In this document: positions 19,201 to 28,071 of the stretch, piece after piece | How the letters are laid out: every line of letters starts with the position of its first letter | How positions within the stretch are numbered: position 1 is the stretch's first letter | Assembly: GCF_002836415.1 (NCBI RefSeq) | Contig: NZ_PJBP01000085.1 | Coordinates: 19,939-83,938 of the forward strand | Source of the DNA: Psychromonas sp. MB-3u-54 | GTDB taxonomy: Bacteria; Pseudomonadota; Gammaproteobacteria; Enterobacterales; Psychromonadaceae | Length of the DNA stretch: 64,000 nucleotides | Reading direction: 5' to 3' | Notes under the pieces: generated by a model | The model's database searches: none | The model's input: the letters and a program-made list of their open reading frames with translations, nothing else | Told to the model about the DNA's origin: nothing | Translations under genes and position numbers: made by a program

Positions 19201-20069
19201 TCGGCAATATGTAAGACATGAGTAGCTTCAAGCGCGTTATTAGTCGTGACATTAAGGCCACTAGAATCATACAGTAATGCTTCATTCGACATAATTTCAC
19301 CATCGAATATACGAATGTCCATATCATTAGCCCGTTCACCAAAGAGCCCATCCATAAGATCATTCATTCGAAAAGGTGAATATACCCAGCCCAGAATATG
19401 CGCTTGCCGTTCTGTGAGGGTTTTGTGCTTAGTGCCGTTCTGATAGATAGGGAGATACATCAAAAATCCCGCTTGATCTTGCTCGCCAGTCTCCTGTACC
19501 AGCTTTATCTTGCCTGACAGCTGAGGCAGCCCCGTATCAGTGGCTTTTTGCATGGCGGCATGTCGCACTGGCTCGCTGAACATATCATAGCCAAAAGCCC
19601 GCAGATTACGATCAATCAATGGCTCCAGGTAGACGATAGCGGTGGAAAAATCACCCTGCGCCTCGGGCCAAACAGTGTATTCAGGGAACCCTTGGCTACG
19701 AATGGATGCAATGTGCTGAGTTATTGTCGCTGATGGTATAATGAGGGATAATCCTACACCTTGTATGCCAGGGTAGTTCTTAGTTAAATTGAGCGTTGCA
19801 ATATATTTTTTGAATTCATTACGTTCGATACTGTTTGAGGCGATGAATAAACCACTCGCCCCATACAACACCTGCTGATAAATACGCATGCGATTATTGA
19901 TAAGGCTGATGGCATCGCGTACACGAAAATCAAAATAGGTCTGCGTATTTTTTTTGAGTTCAATCTTGGCGGTATCGAATGCCACATAGGTCATGAAAAA
20001 CGTGACCAACAGCGTTAACAACGGCATCGCCACAGCTAAATTGAAGTGAAAATATTTAGTAATTGTCAT
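16299..20069 (-). CDS. Hybrid sensor histidine kinase: CHASE-PAS-PAS-HisKA-HATPase-REC-Hpt
   Basis: 1256 residues. A first membrane helix (~10-30) and a second (~315-340) bracket a periplasmic CHASE domain (~80-270; YPGIQGVGLS, GYDMFSEPVR). Two PAS/PAC domains follow (~355-475, ending GTHQDITEKK; ~485-605, ending GVVRDITERK). Next are HisKA with the phospho-His in AMSHEIRTPMNG, HATPase_c (NLTNNAIKFSS, DNGIGM, FGGTGLGL), a degenerate receiver-like stretch without a clear phospho-Asp, a full receiver (AEDNQINQ, TDLHMPRMDGY, SKPVPLESL) and a C-terminal Hpt domain with its His in AEAHKLKSSAR. This is a four-step phosphorelay of the BvgS/ArcB type. The partner is most likely the REC-EAL protein encoded next, so an extracellular cue read by CHASE would control c-di-GMP breakdown. 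Confidence 0.93.
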   Translation of the reverse strand: MTITKYFHFNLAVAMPLLTLLVTFFMTYVAFDTAKIELKKNTQTYFDFRVRDAISLINNRMRIYQQVLYGASGLFIASNSIERNEFKKYIATLNLTKNYPGIQGVGLSLIIPSATITQHIASIRSQGFPEYTVWPEAQGDFSTAIVYLEPLIDRNLRAFGYDMFSEPVRHAAMQKATDTGLPQLSGKIKLVQETGEQDQAGFLMYLPIYQNGTKHKTLTERQAHILGWVYSPFRMNDLMDGLFGERANDMDIRIFDGEIMSNEALLYDSSGLNVTTNNALEATHVLHIADHPWTVRIRPLVLMTSRVKAVSPNLVAGIGIILSVLFTLLIWFLVSGRERAINTARYINKELSVERQRLSDIIDGTNAGTWEWNFQTGEVFFNDHWARIIGYELSELEPVSIATWLNFLHPDDAKLSIKRLQQHFSGELAYYECEVRMRHKDGHWVWALGRGKITTSTPDGKRLLMSGTHQDITEKKLASEKLQDSAARIKAILNTVVDGIITMNEDGIVESINPATEHIFGYSAAEVVGHNIKMLMPEPYRSQHDGYIKHHDAKDESKIIGINREFEGKRKDGSIFPMELGVSKVLLGKKKLFTGVVRDITERKRAKEALMVAKTEAEKANLAKSQFLAAMSHEIRTPMNGVIGMVDVLQQSSLKGFQADMVDTIRDSAFSLLSIIEDILDFSKIEAGKLDIEHEPMAVAEIVEKACFMLAHLAENKKVELTLFTDPAIPDITLGDANRLRQILINLTNNAIKFSSRSHHPGRVSIQALMTDTTMLEIRVIDNGIGMNESALSALFMPFYQANVTTTRRFGGTGLGLTIAHNLVQLMGGEITVQSTLNQGSTFSVRLPLKASNDVDLAQPQREASTGITPDRFTGLCCLVIGNAEGLADHLAAYLRAAGAVVDQSPSLAVAKKQVITTTSGPSVWLVDASNRPPSSAELRLIASARPEQTIRFVIIGRGTRRYPRWQDVNLSVSVDGNVLMRQTVLQAVAIAAGLAQPEVERLHAGKGEQSFVAPLRSDALAQGRLILVAEDNQINQKVIVQQLALLGFTADITSNGLEALARSHSGDYALLLTDLHMPRMDGYELTAAIRAEENGRRHLPIIAITANALKGEAQHRRDVGMDDYISKPVPLESLRVILEKWLPLAAAKPVDVSVLAALVGDDPVIISDFLQHFNDSATQIAAELTTACANGEALRAQAEAHKLKSSARAVGALVLGELCKEIELAAKASQLEALTVLKRRFEVEMAAVKIYLDRL

Positions 20070-20279
20070 TACAGTTTTATCATTTATGAGTGGGCCTCAC
20101 TTAAAATAAGGCAACAGTATTAGGGATATAAGTACCCGCAATAGTATCATTCGATACAGCAGTTCTAGCAGCTTTAATTATTGAAAGTATTATGCTGAAA
20201 GCGAGACAAGATTTCTGCGGTGACTCCAACTTCAAGCCTGGCCAGAATTAATTAACTTCCTCTTGTGACCTTATTTATT

Positions 20280-20694
20280 GAAAAAGTGAGTGACGCACTC
20301 AAATCTATCAACCCCAATGCGCGCCTGACCCGATGTCAAAATTCTGGCCTCAGTATTTCTTATCGGCCTGATTATCACCGAAACGTTCAACTGGGCCGCG
20401 TTAGGTCGACGAAGTCTCAATGAAGCTAAACCCAGCCACTTATGTTGGGTATTTTATTGTTCAAAAAGCCCATGGCAGCGATAGTTGCAAGCCATTATTA
20501 AAAATATCATTAAATATTACGTTATCACTCACGGCAACATTGCCTTAGACGATAGTGATAAAAACGCAGCTTGCATCAAAGGGGCTCATAAAGTCAAGAA
20601 TAAAGCCATGGGCGGTTATTTTAACGGTCAAGAACGGGTATTTATGGTGCTGTTCACCGAGTGGATTACCTTTTTGATTGGCTTTCGATTTTAA
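20280..20694 (+). pseudogene. Relic of an IS4-like DDE transposase
   Basis: Several frames encode pieces of one transposase. About 20350-20460 gives a hydrophobic stretch with LIGLIITETFNWAALGRRS. From ~20485 the frame reads ALDDSDKNAACIKGAHKVKN then KAMGGYFNGQERVFMVLF and WITFLIGFRF, which resembles the first catalytic Asp region and the KGAHK/GGYFNGQ motif of IS4/IS701-type transposases. No C-terminal half was found and the frames are broken. Family assignment is from motif memory and uncertain. Confidence 0.5.
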
Positions 20695-20806
20695 GTACCT
20701 TGCAAAATGAGTTTAAATTGAGTTTAACTTAGCCACCCATCATTTTTGGCGAATATTTTTCCACTGGTCTGGTCTTTAGTTATCTTTATTTACTTTCAGG
20801 TGATGA

Positions 20807-21714
20807 ATGATGGCCAAGCCAAGAAAAACCATTGTGAGCTTAGATGACACGCCTTACTATCACTGCTGTTCACGTGTTGTGTGCAAAGCATTCTCGTGTG
20901 GCATTGATATCACAACAGGTGACAACTATGAGCATCGCCGAGAGTGGGTTGATTCTCGCATTATTGAGCTTGCGACCATCTTTGCAATTGATCTCTGTGC
21001 TTATGCAGTCATGAGTAATCACTTACATGTTGTCCTTAAAGTGAATGCTGATAAAGCTGAAAGCTGGTTAAATAAAGCAGTGTTTGATCAATGGCACAAA
21101 GGCTTTAAAGGGACGGTACTGACGAAAAGTTTGTTAAAGGTGAAGACCTCAATGCGTTTGATCTTGAAACCGTTCATGACTGCATTACCGAATATCGTCG
21201 ACGTTTAATTGATATTAGCTGGTTTATGCGTTCACTCAGTGAGCCGATTGCCAGACAGGTCAGCTAAAGCTGTTCTCATTTATCCCTTATAAATGAGTGG
21301 GAAGGGCGCTTTAAATCTCAGGCATTACTTGATGAAGCCGCAATACTGGCTTGTATGGCGTATGTTGATTTAAACCCGATTCGCACCAAGATAGCGACAA
21401 CCCCTGAAACCTCAGATTACACCAGCATTCAACGCCGAATTCACTCCGTTATAAAAGGTGAGCAACCAGAATGACTGCCATTCGTAGGCAGTGAGCACCG
21501 GAACATGTCTAACGGGTTAATGTTCAGTGTGAAGGATTACATTATGCTTGTTGAAGAGACCGGCCGAATCATACGAGAAGATAAGCGCGGAGCCATCAGT
21601 TCAAACAGTCAAGATATCCTCAATAGACTTAATATTCCTGCAGACAATTGGCTTAAAATCATGACCGAATTTGGTCATTTATTTAAAGGGGCGGTAGGTG
21701 CCATACGGCATTAA
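20807..21714 (+). pseudogene. RAYT/IS200-type transposase relic C, the best-preserved copy
   Basis: It begins with an intact frame (20807-21208): TPYYHCCSRVVCKAFSCG and CAYAVMSNHLHVVLKV, the latter holding the H-L-H metal-binding motif of HUH single-strand transposases. At ~21125 the frame shifts; the next frame carries KFVKGEDLNAFDLETVHDC and RRLIDISWFMRSLSEPIARQ, then a TAA. The protein resumes with [19 protein letters not shown] and [18 protein letters not shown], stops, and its tail is encoded at 21505-21714 (GRIIREDKRGAISSNS, TEFGHLFKGAVGAI). It is related to REP-associated tyrosine transposases (Transposase_17). With a frameshift and stops it cannot be active as written. Confidence 0.75.
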
Positions 21715-22158
21715 CTGAATACTGTGAACATTTAGATTGAAAGCGGTGCCAAGGTGCAGCAAACTGCCAACGCTGGTTGTGTGCTTAAAGTTGAATTCTT
21801 CAATTATCGGTAACTCATCCCCGCCTGATTAAGATCAAGCCTGTTCTGCTGATTTAAAACGGCCATCTTCCTCATATTTTACCCTCTAAGCCCCATTTAT
21901 TGAAAACGTTCAATTGGTATGTATAAATAGTCATAACATTTTATCTAAATGAATGCAGAAAGAGGCTATGTTATTGGTTAGAAAAATGGGTGGCATCGTT
22001 CTTGATGGGTGGCATCGTTCTTGATGGGTGGCATCGTTCTTGATGATTTTGTAAGGTGCAAAGGGGGATTGCGACTTGAAAATTTTTTACTCTTTATCCG
22101 TTGAGATAATCTCATTTGCGCTCGCTTTCTCCCGATACCAATAGTTGCGCAAAATTGG
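21715..22158. other. Intergenic with a short tandem repeat
   Basis: Nothing coding is supported. It contains the 19 bp x 3 repeat at 21986-22042. Confidence 0.4.
21986..22042. repeat. 19 bp tandem repeat, 3 perfect copies
   Basis: Unit ATGGGTGGCATCGTTCTTG, three identical copies in a row. They are perfect, hence recent or maintained. They lie ~325 bp before the diguanylate cyclase gene. Confidence 0.9.
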
Positions 22159-22371
22159 ATGATTTTAGCCCTTGATTACGAGCGTGTCTTTGTTCATAAT
22201 TCGGGACAAATAATGCTAATTAGCTTAACTTGCAAACATCTTATCGCTAGTTTTGACCTTGATATTTATGCTGTAAATAGCAATGTGCTCATTTATCGAG
22301 CATCGAGTAATGATCTTCTGGCGAGAAAAACACAGCTAAAAATCGTGTACAAAGAAGGTTCGAATTTATGA
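22159..22371 (+). CDS. Small hypothetical ORF overlapping the cyclase gene
   Basis: A 70-codon frame ending in TGA that overlaps the ATG of the next gene by 4 bp (ATGA), a layout typical of translational coupling. The peptide is mildly hydrophobic with no recognised domain, and no good ribosome site was seen. It may be the remnant of an upstream sensor domain or a leader peptide, or chance. Confidence 0.3.
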   Translation: MILALDYERVFVHNSGQIMLISLTCKHLIASFDLDIYAVNSNVLIYRASSNDLLARKTQLKIVYKEGSNL

Positions 22372-23351
22372 GGTTATCTTCCCTGGAAAAACATATTCAA
22401 GCGCTAAATCTCTATCTTAATTTCCATAAGGTTTGCTGGTGGATTATTGATATTGAAAACTCGCCCGGTCTATTTTATTGCAATCAGTATATGGAGGATG
22501 TTTTTAACCTTGATAAATCTTTACCCTATCACTCTGTTTCTGACACTTGCCCAATCGCTGGCGATTATCTTAAAAATGTTGAGCTAAAATCATCTCAGCA
22601 GGCGAAATTAATATTCGCTGAATATCAGGCCTTACTCAGTCAAGAAACCGAAGAGTACAAAAATCAATTTCCCTATTCTGATCCAAGAACAAATATCACT
22701 TATTACTTTACAAGCCGAGCTAAGGTACTTGAACTGAACGATCAAGGTGAGGTCGCCATCATTTATGGCGTTATTGAAGATACCACCGCAATCGAACGCC
22801 AGCACCGAAGGACAAAAGCACGACATAAGATGTTCAAAAGATTAAGTGAAACCGATCCATTAACAGGGTTAGGTAATAAACGTTTTTTTATGAAATTACT
22901 CGATTTCAGCTTTGATAAAGCGCAACGAGATCAGACTGAGCTGGCGGTGTTAATGATAGATGTTGACTCTTTTAAGTTATATAACGACTCTTATGGTCAC
23001 CTGAAGGGCGATCAATGCTTAAAGCAGGTTGCCGATGCCATTAAAAACGCCTTATCCAGAAAAACGGATATTGTTGCAAGATTTGGCGGAGAGGAATTTA
23101 TTGTTTTTTTTACCGGGGCGAGTGCGCAGAAGACATTACAGTTAGCCGAGTTGATAAAAAATAATGTTGAGTTATGTCAAATTACGCATCCAAAATCAGC
23201 TGTCTCTGATTATGTTACGGTGAGTATTGGCGCTTATATAAAAATTCCATCGATCGAAGATTCTGCGGCAGAAACATTCATTAAAAATGCTGATAAAAAC
23301 TTATATAAGGCGAAATCATTGGGACGTAACAAAGCCGTTATTAATGAATAA
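22368..23351 (+). CDS. Diguanylate cyclase with N-terminal PAS-like domain
   Basis: 327 residues. The N-terminal ~145 residues have a PAS-like pattern (WWIIDIENSPGLFYCN, RAKVLELNDQGEVAIIYGVI, EDTTAIE). The C-terminal GGDEF domain (~160-325) has SETDPLTGLGNKRFF, DVDSFKLYNDSYGHLKGDQC, an intact ARFGGEEFIVFF active site and NADKNLYKAKSLGRNKAV. No membrane segment, so a soluble c-di-GMP synthase. No RxxD-type inhibitory site is evident at the expected position, so product inhibition may be weak. It is the one intact cyclase in the window. Confidence 0.88.
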   Translation: MRLSSLEKHIQALNLYLNFHKVCWWIIDIENSPGLFYCNQYMEDVFNLDKSLPYHSVSDTCPIAGDYLKNVELKSSQQAKLIFAEYQALLSQETEEYKNQFPYSDPRTNITYYFTSRAKVLELNDQGEVAIIYGVIEDTTAIERQHRRTKARHKMFKRLSETDPLTGLGNKRFFMKLLDFSFDKAQRDQTELAVLMIDVDSFKLYNDSYGHLKGDQCLKQVADAIKNALSRKTDIVARFGGEEFIVFFTGASAQKTLQLAELIKNNVELCQITHPKSAVSDYVTVSIGAYIKIPSIEDSAAETFIKNADKNLYKAKSLGRNKAVINE

Positions 23352-23462
23352 AGTCTGTCATATCACCCTTGTAAATTAAAAAATACAATGTCATTTTGAG
23401 ATCTATCAATGTGATTTTATTCCTCAAATTATCAAGGTACCGTAATCTACTCAAGCTTTTCT

Positions 23463-24350
23463 TTATTTAAGAACACTGTGTAATAACCTGTATATCGAGT
23501 GGTAACGGTGTGCTAAATTTCGGTTCCTTTTTTGTACTAAATAAAGAGTTTCTTCCACTTTTTTTGCCGTTTTAACAATATAAAGACTCTTTTTTTGCGA
23601 GAAGTTTTCTACTGCACTTTCTGGCAGTACCGTAAACCCAAGCCCTTTAGCAACGGGAAGTAATATTTGGTTAAGTTGATTGATATAGCTTGAGGTTGGT
23701 AACGCATTCAAATTTATATTCGCCAATTCTTTTTCCCCGCATAAATCAAAGTAAAGTGATAAGTAATGCATTGCATCAGGATGATCAATTAACCCACAGT
23801 TAAACAGCAACTCGGAGGTGATTTTTTTATTCTGATATGCCTTTGGCAGCAGCAAACATAAGGTTTCGCGACCAATGATTTCACTTTGATAAAAGCTACC
23901 ATTTGGAATGTGGGTGACTATGCCCAAGTCGATATTACCGGATTGCACTTCACTTAATATTTTTTGATTGGGCGCCGCTTCAAGATGAATACTCAAATCC
24001 GGATATCGTTGTTGTAATAATAAAAGTTTCGGATAGATAAGCAACGCCAAAGATCCTGAACAAGATAAAGTACATTGTCCTGAATAGGGATTATCAAAAC
24101 TCAAATTTTCGATTAGCTTTGCTTCATCTTCAGCGAATTTTAGCGCGTATTCATAAACCATTTTTCCTTGTTCAGTGAGTTCAAACCCCTTCTTTTCACG
24201 CCTAATTAGAGAATGACTGCACGCATTTTCCAGCTTTTTTATATGCTGACTGACACCCGGCTGAGTCATATTCAGCTTTTCAGCCGTTTGAGTAAAGTGG
24301 CCAACTTCTATCAAGGTTTTAAATGTATTAAGCCAAAGAGGATTGATCAT
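23463..24350 (-). CDS. LysR-family transcriptional regulator
   Basis: 295 residues. The N-terminal winged helix (residues ~4-62) includes FKTLIEVGHFTQTAEKLNMT and QPGVSQHIKKLE. The rest is a LysR substrate-binding domain (~90-290). It is divergent from the Old Yellow Enzyme gene at 24589, the usual arrangement for a LysR protein controlling a neighbour. The inducer is unknown; electrophiles would fit given the target. Note that the enterobacterial equivalent nemA is controlled by the TetR protein NemR, not LysR. Confidence 0.88.
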   Translation of the reverse strand: MINPLWLNTFKTLIEVGHFTQTAEKLNMTQPGVSQHIKKLENACSHSLIRREKKGFELTEQGKMVYEYALKFAEDEAKLIENLSFDNPYSGQCTLSCSGSLALLIYPKLLLLQQRYPDLSIHLEAAPNQKILSEVQSGNIDLGIVTHIPNGSFYQSEIIGRETLCLLLPKAYQNKKITSELLFNCGLIDHPDAMHYLSLYFDLCGEKELANINLNALPTSSYINQLNQILLPVAKGLGFTVLPESAVENFSQKKSLYIVKTAKKVEETLYLVQKRNRNLAHRYHSIYRLLHSVLK

Positions 24351-24446
24351 GATGAGGTCGACCTATGTTAATAACAAAAAATTATTGTAATAAGAATTAA
24401 TGATAATTTCAAACATATGTTCGATCGGCGTATATTTCTCCTTATC

Positions 24447-24569
24447 GAAGAAAAAACATTAGGCGGCAACGTTATGCGTGAGTCGGGACAAGTTAAAGGC
24501 GGCGCAACGCATATTGCTTTTACTAGCCAGCCTGAGGGATACCAAATTGAGCTAATTCAAGCAAACTAA
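24447..24569 (+). pseudogene. gloA: C-terminal stump of glyoxalase I
   Basis: The frame reads [19 protein letters not shown] then [19 protein letters not shown] and ends at a TAA at 24567-24569. This is the last third of glyoxalase I (family form GGNV.REAGPVKGG...DPDGYKIELIQ), including the Glu of the metal site in IELIQ. Upstream of ~24447 the similarity ends abruptly. It lies 19 bp before the Old Yellow Enzyme gene. In enterobacteria nemA and gloA share an operon, so this is probably what remains of an ancestral gloA beside the flavoenzyme. An ATG at 24474 could give a 31-residue peptide with no function. Confidence 0.75.
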
Positions 24570-24588
24570 TTCTCCAAGGAAAAAGATA

Positions 24589-25686
24589 ATGACAAACTTA
24601 CTATTTCAACCCTTACAATTAGGCAGTATTCGACTCAAAAATCGTATTGTTATGGCGCCAATGACGCGCGCTCGAGCCGATCAGCCGGGTAATGTGTCCC
24701 ATAATATGATGGCTGAATACTATGCACAGCGTGCGACTGCAGGTCTTATTGTCACCGAAGGTACGCAGATATCGGCACTCGGCCAGGGCTACGCCTGGAC
24801 TCCCGGTATTTATACACCTGAGCAAATTGATGGCTGGCGGAAAGTTACCGATGCTGTTCACCATAAAGGTGGCGTCATATTCGCTCAACTTTGGCATGTT
24901 GGACGTGTTTCTCACCCGGATAATACGGGAGGAGAACAGCCCATATCCTCTTCTGCAATAAAAGCTGAAAAGGTAAAAGTGTTTATCGATAACGGTACAG
25001 ATCAGAATGGATTTGTTGACGTTGTCGAGCCGCGAGCAATGACAATAGAAGATATAAAGCAGGTAGTGGAAGAGTATCGTCAAGCTGCACTCAATGCGGT
25101 TGAGGCTGGATTTGACGGCATTGAACTGCATTCTGCAAATGGTTATTTGATCAATCAGTTTATTGATTCAGAAGCCAACAATCGAACCGATCAATACGGA
25201 GGTTCCATCGAAAATAGATTGCGCTTTTTGGGAGAGGTTGTTGGCGCTATGGTTGATGCGATAGGCGCTGACCGTGTTGGTGTACGTTTAGCGCCCTTTA
25301 CATCTCTAAATGGTACCGTTGATGCCACGCCAATTGAGACATACACGGCAGCGGCGGTTTTACTTAATACACACAAGATTGTTTATCTTCATATTGCAGA
25401 AGTTGATTGGGATGATGCACCCGATACGCCGCAAGCATTTAAACAAGCCGTACGTGAAGCCTATCAAGGCGTTCTAATTTATGCCGGTCGCTATCATGCC
25501 GAGAAAGCTGAACAGGCTATTACTGAAGGCGTCGCCGATATGATTGCTTTCGGGCGATCCTTTGTGGCTAACCCGGATCTTCCAAAGCGTATTAAGGAAG
25601 GTTATCCATTAGCAGCGCACGATCCGGAGACTCTGTTTGGTGGTGCACAAAAGGGGCTGACTGATTACCCGGAATATAACCAGTAG
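24589..25686 (+). CDS. Old Yellow Enzyme family alkene reductase (NemA-like)
   Basis: 365 residues, the full length of the family. FMN- and substrate-binding elements include LGSIRLKNRIVMAPMTRARA, LWHVGRVSHPD, the active-site HSANGYLINQF, the signature NNRTDQYGGSIENRLRF and AGRYHAEKAEQAI with FGRSFVANPDLPKR. The enzyme uses NADPH to reduce activated C=C bonds of enones, maleimides and nitro compounds, a soluble detoxification role. The ribosome site AAGGA is 9 nt before ATG. It is divergent from a LysR regulator and preceded by a glyoxalase I stump. Confidence 0.93.
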   Translation: MTNLLFQPLQLGSIRLKNRIVMAPMTRARADQPGNVSHNMMAEYYAQRATAGLIVTEGTQISALGQGYAWTPGIYTPEQIDGWRKVTDAVHHKGGVIFAQLWHVGRVSHPDNTGGEQPISSSAIKAEKVKVFIDNGTDQNGFVDVVEPRAMTIEDIKQVVEEYRQAALNAVEAGFDGIELHSANGYLINQFIDSEANNRTDQYGGSIENRLRFLGEVVGAMVDAIGADRVGVRLAPFTSLNGTVDATPIETYTAAAVLLNTHKIVYLHIAEVDWDDAPDTPQAFKQAVREAYQGVLIYAGRYHAEKAEQAITEGVADMIAFGRSFVANPDLPKRIKEGYPLAAHDPETLFGGAQKGLTDYPEYNQ

Positions 25687-25770
25687 GTTATAACCGCCAA
25701 GCATCGCCTAACATCTACTCTCTAAGAGCAACCCTGCACATATGCGAGATTGCTCTTAAACTTCTATGAC

Positions 25771-25990
25771 CTAGTGTCTTCGGACTTAAGTTTGCATTAT
25801 AAATTAACAACCTGACAAACCATAACCAATTGATAAAAGGCGTATAGACAATAACTTTTTCTATATGAACTTATGTCGGTTACCACTCACTTTTTCTCTG
25901 TGTAGCGCTGCCCTCTGTGGTAGTACAAAGAATGACCACGCACACTTGATCATGAAAATGAATGTTCGTATTTAAGTCCGAAGGCACTAG
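25771..25990. mobile_element. 220 bp MITE-like element with ~21 bp terminal inverted repeats
   Basis: Both ends read CTAGTG(T/C)CTTCGGACTTAA going inward, with 2 mismatches in 21 bp. The interior (178 bp) is non-coding. It lies between two convergently unrelated genes, and the terminal CTAG may include the target duplication. Size, structure and lack of coding fit a miniature inverted-repeat element mobilised in trans. Confidence 0.75.
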
Positions 25991-26108
25991 TTTAAATTTA
26001 TTTATCAAAGACATACAGTGTTACAAAAGTTATAATAAAAGCAAGTTGTTGTGATTTCTTTTGAAATATTTCGTGACTGCCTGACAATCCCTAACAAGAG
26101 AAAACACT

Positions 26109-26954
26109 ATGCGCGGAGAATTTCATCTATTACTGGCAACACTGCTTGCGGCTGTTGGATGGATTGCATCAAAATCAGTTGTTGTAGAGATGCCTGGTGA
26201 TATTTTTATTGCTGCTAGATTTCTGATTGCCAGTCTTATTTTATTTCCTTTTTGCTACCGAAATGTGCTTAGTTTGAATACAAATCAAGTGATTTCAGCT
26301 TGCGCTGTTGGCCTTGTTTTAGCGCTCTCAATGCAGGTCTGGGTGTATGCTGTTTCTATCACTAACAGCCTTTCAGGGGGCGCTTTTATTATGAGTTTGG
26401 CCATGATAATTGCTCCCTTTACTTCATGGCTATTTTTTCAAACAAGACCCAATAAGGCCTTTTGGTTGGCATTACCGGTTGCCATAATCGGAATGATGCT
26501 GCTGACGCTGTCTAATGGTTGGCACGTTGAGAAAAGTCAGTGGTATTTTTTACTCGCTTCAGCATTAATTTCCGTCTATTTTGTGTTTAATAAAAAAGTG
26601 ACAAAAGATGTTAAGCCGTTAGTCTCTATATGTTTACAACTATTCACCGTCGGGATCAGCAGTGCAATTTTTGTTTCCTTGACCCAGCACGCCCCCTACG
26701 AACTAAGTAACAGCGTTATAGGCTGGTTTATTGTGTCTACCATTGTCGCAACCTCACTGCGTTATTTACTTCAGGCAGTAGGGCAGTATTCAGTGAATAT
26801 AGAAACCGCTTCATTGATTATGATTTTAGAGCCTATTTGGACATTAATACTCAGTATAACAATGTTGGGTGAGACAGTTGAGCCGCAAAAAATAATAGGT
26901 GCCAGTGTTATTTTCTTATCGTTATTTGTTTATACGAAGCTTTCAAGGCGATAG
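26109..26954 (+). CDS. DMT-superfamily transporter, EamA type
   Basis: 281 residues with about ten hydrophobic helices forming two EamA repeats (~5-135 and ~145-278). Typical elements are AARFLIASLIL-like FIAARFLIASLILFPF in repeat one, and the C-terminal EPIWTLILSITMLGETVEPQ, the usual E-P..T.....L.GE motif of repeat two. Members export metabolites or amino acids; the substrate cannot be inferred. Start ATG with AAGAG upstream. Stands alone. Confidence 0.88.
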   Translation: MRGEFHLLLATLLAAVGWIASKSVVVEMPGDIFIAARFLIASLILFPFCYRNVLSLNTNQVISACAVGLVLALSMQVWVYAVSITNSLSGGAFIMSLAMIIAPFTSWLFFQTRPNKAFWLALPVAIIGMMLLTLSNGWHVEKSQWYFLLASALISVYFVFNKKVTKDVKPLVSICLQLFTVGISSAIFVSLTQHAPYELSNSVIGWFIVSTIVATSLRYLLQAVGQYSVNIETASLIMILEPIWTLILSITMLGETVEPQKIIGASVIFLSLFVYTKLSRR

Positions 26955-27236
26955 CCTGTTTTTATGAGGGGCGCTGATAAGTGAGAAATGAATATTAATT
27001 TGAAAAGGCAAAAGCCCATTTACTTTTAGTCTAATACTTTGATTTATCGACTTTTCCGAAAGTATGCTCTTTGCAAACTGGGTGTCTAACGCATCAATAT
27101 TTTCATTACAGTGATTTTGAAAAGATTCCGGTGAAGTTACTGTGATATGACAGATTTGAATAATTTCATAGTGCTCACTTTGATTTATAACAGGTTCCGG
27201 TTAAGGGCTTCCTAGTGAGCGTAGCGAACGACTTCG

Positions 27237-27608
27237 TTAGGTGTCTTTAACTTCGATCCATGGCGCTAGTTTTCTCTCTAAATTACCAAAAATCTTAAAG
27301 TGACGGCGATGAAATTTAAGATCGGTTCTTGCTTTTTGTAGCCGCTCAGCAAGTAGGGCTGCACATGTGTTCTTTATTTCTATTTCTAAGCTGTCTGATT
27401 CAATACTTTCACCTAATAGGTGACAAACGGCCATAAACGGAGCCATGCTATCTTTTCGGAAGTATGCATGCTTACGCAGCAAATTGAGCTGTTCCATATT
27501 TGATGGCAGTTGGCATATAGTTTTTGTAAAATCCTGATCTCGGTGCTGAGCTAATAGCTCTGCCTGCACTTTCGAGATAAAAAATCTAAGCTTTAATGCT
27601 TCAAACAT
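27237..27608 (-). CDS. Hypothetical protein
   Basis: 123 residues, charged and probably all-helical and soluble. No family recognised. A good ribosome site (CAGGA, 6 nt before ATG) supports it as a real gene. Stands alone. Confidence 0.6.
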   Translation of the reverse strand: MFEALKLRFFISKVQAELLAQHRDQDFTKTICQLPSNMEQLNLLRKHAYFRKDSMAPFMAVCHLLGESIESDSLEIEIKNTCAALLAERLQKARTDLKFHRRHFKIFGNLERKLAPWIEVKDT

Positions 27609-28071
27609 GAATGCTCCTGATGGGTACCTTGCTAGGCTGTAGATATTTTCATTTCCAGTCTTTGGGCTTGAAAATTACGGTAATTCATATTTATTTGATA
27701 TTCAATGAATTGTTTTATTTTCAATAATAGACTGATTAAATTGAGTTATAGATCTATTTATTAAGCTTTTTCGGCAGAAGTAATTAGTTATTTAATTGAC
27801 TATTACATTTCACTCCGGGCGAATAATAACCAGCAGATCACAGACTATTAGTGTAGTTGAGTTCATTTTTATAAAGCGTATGGGGTCAACTAGTGTTAGC
27901 TTTCAAGTCGCAAAAGAGGACCTTAGATATTCTGACTGTCATATGCTTTAGATTAATCAATTCCCTTTGATTTATTTTAATTAAATAATAATATTGAGGG
28001 GATATCTGGAAATCATTAGGTAATATCATGAGCCCAATTATTCATGTTCACACCTCCGTCTCTTGAAGCGG
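27609..28071. other. Intergenic
   Basis: AT-rich, between two minus-strand hypothetical genes. No gene or clear hairpin seen. Confidence 0.4.

Noticed and set aside
16498..19987. Several long frames on the plus strand and in other minus frames across the hybrid kinase gene
   Set aside because: Shadows of the 1256-residue kinase, whose domains are continuous in one frame.
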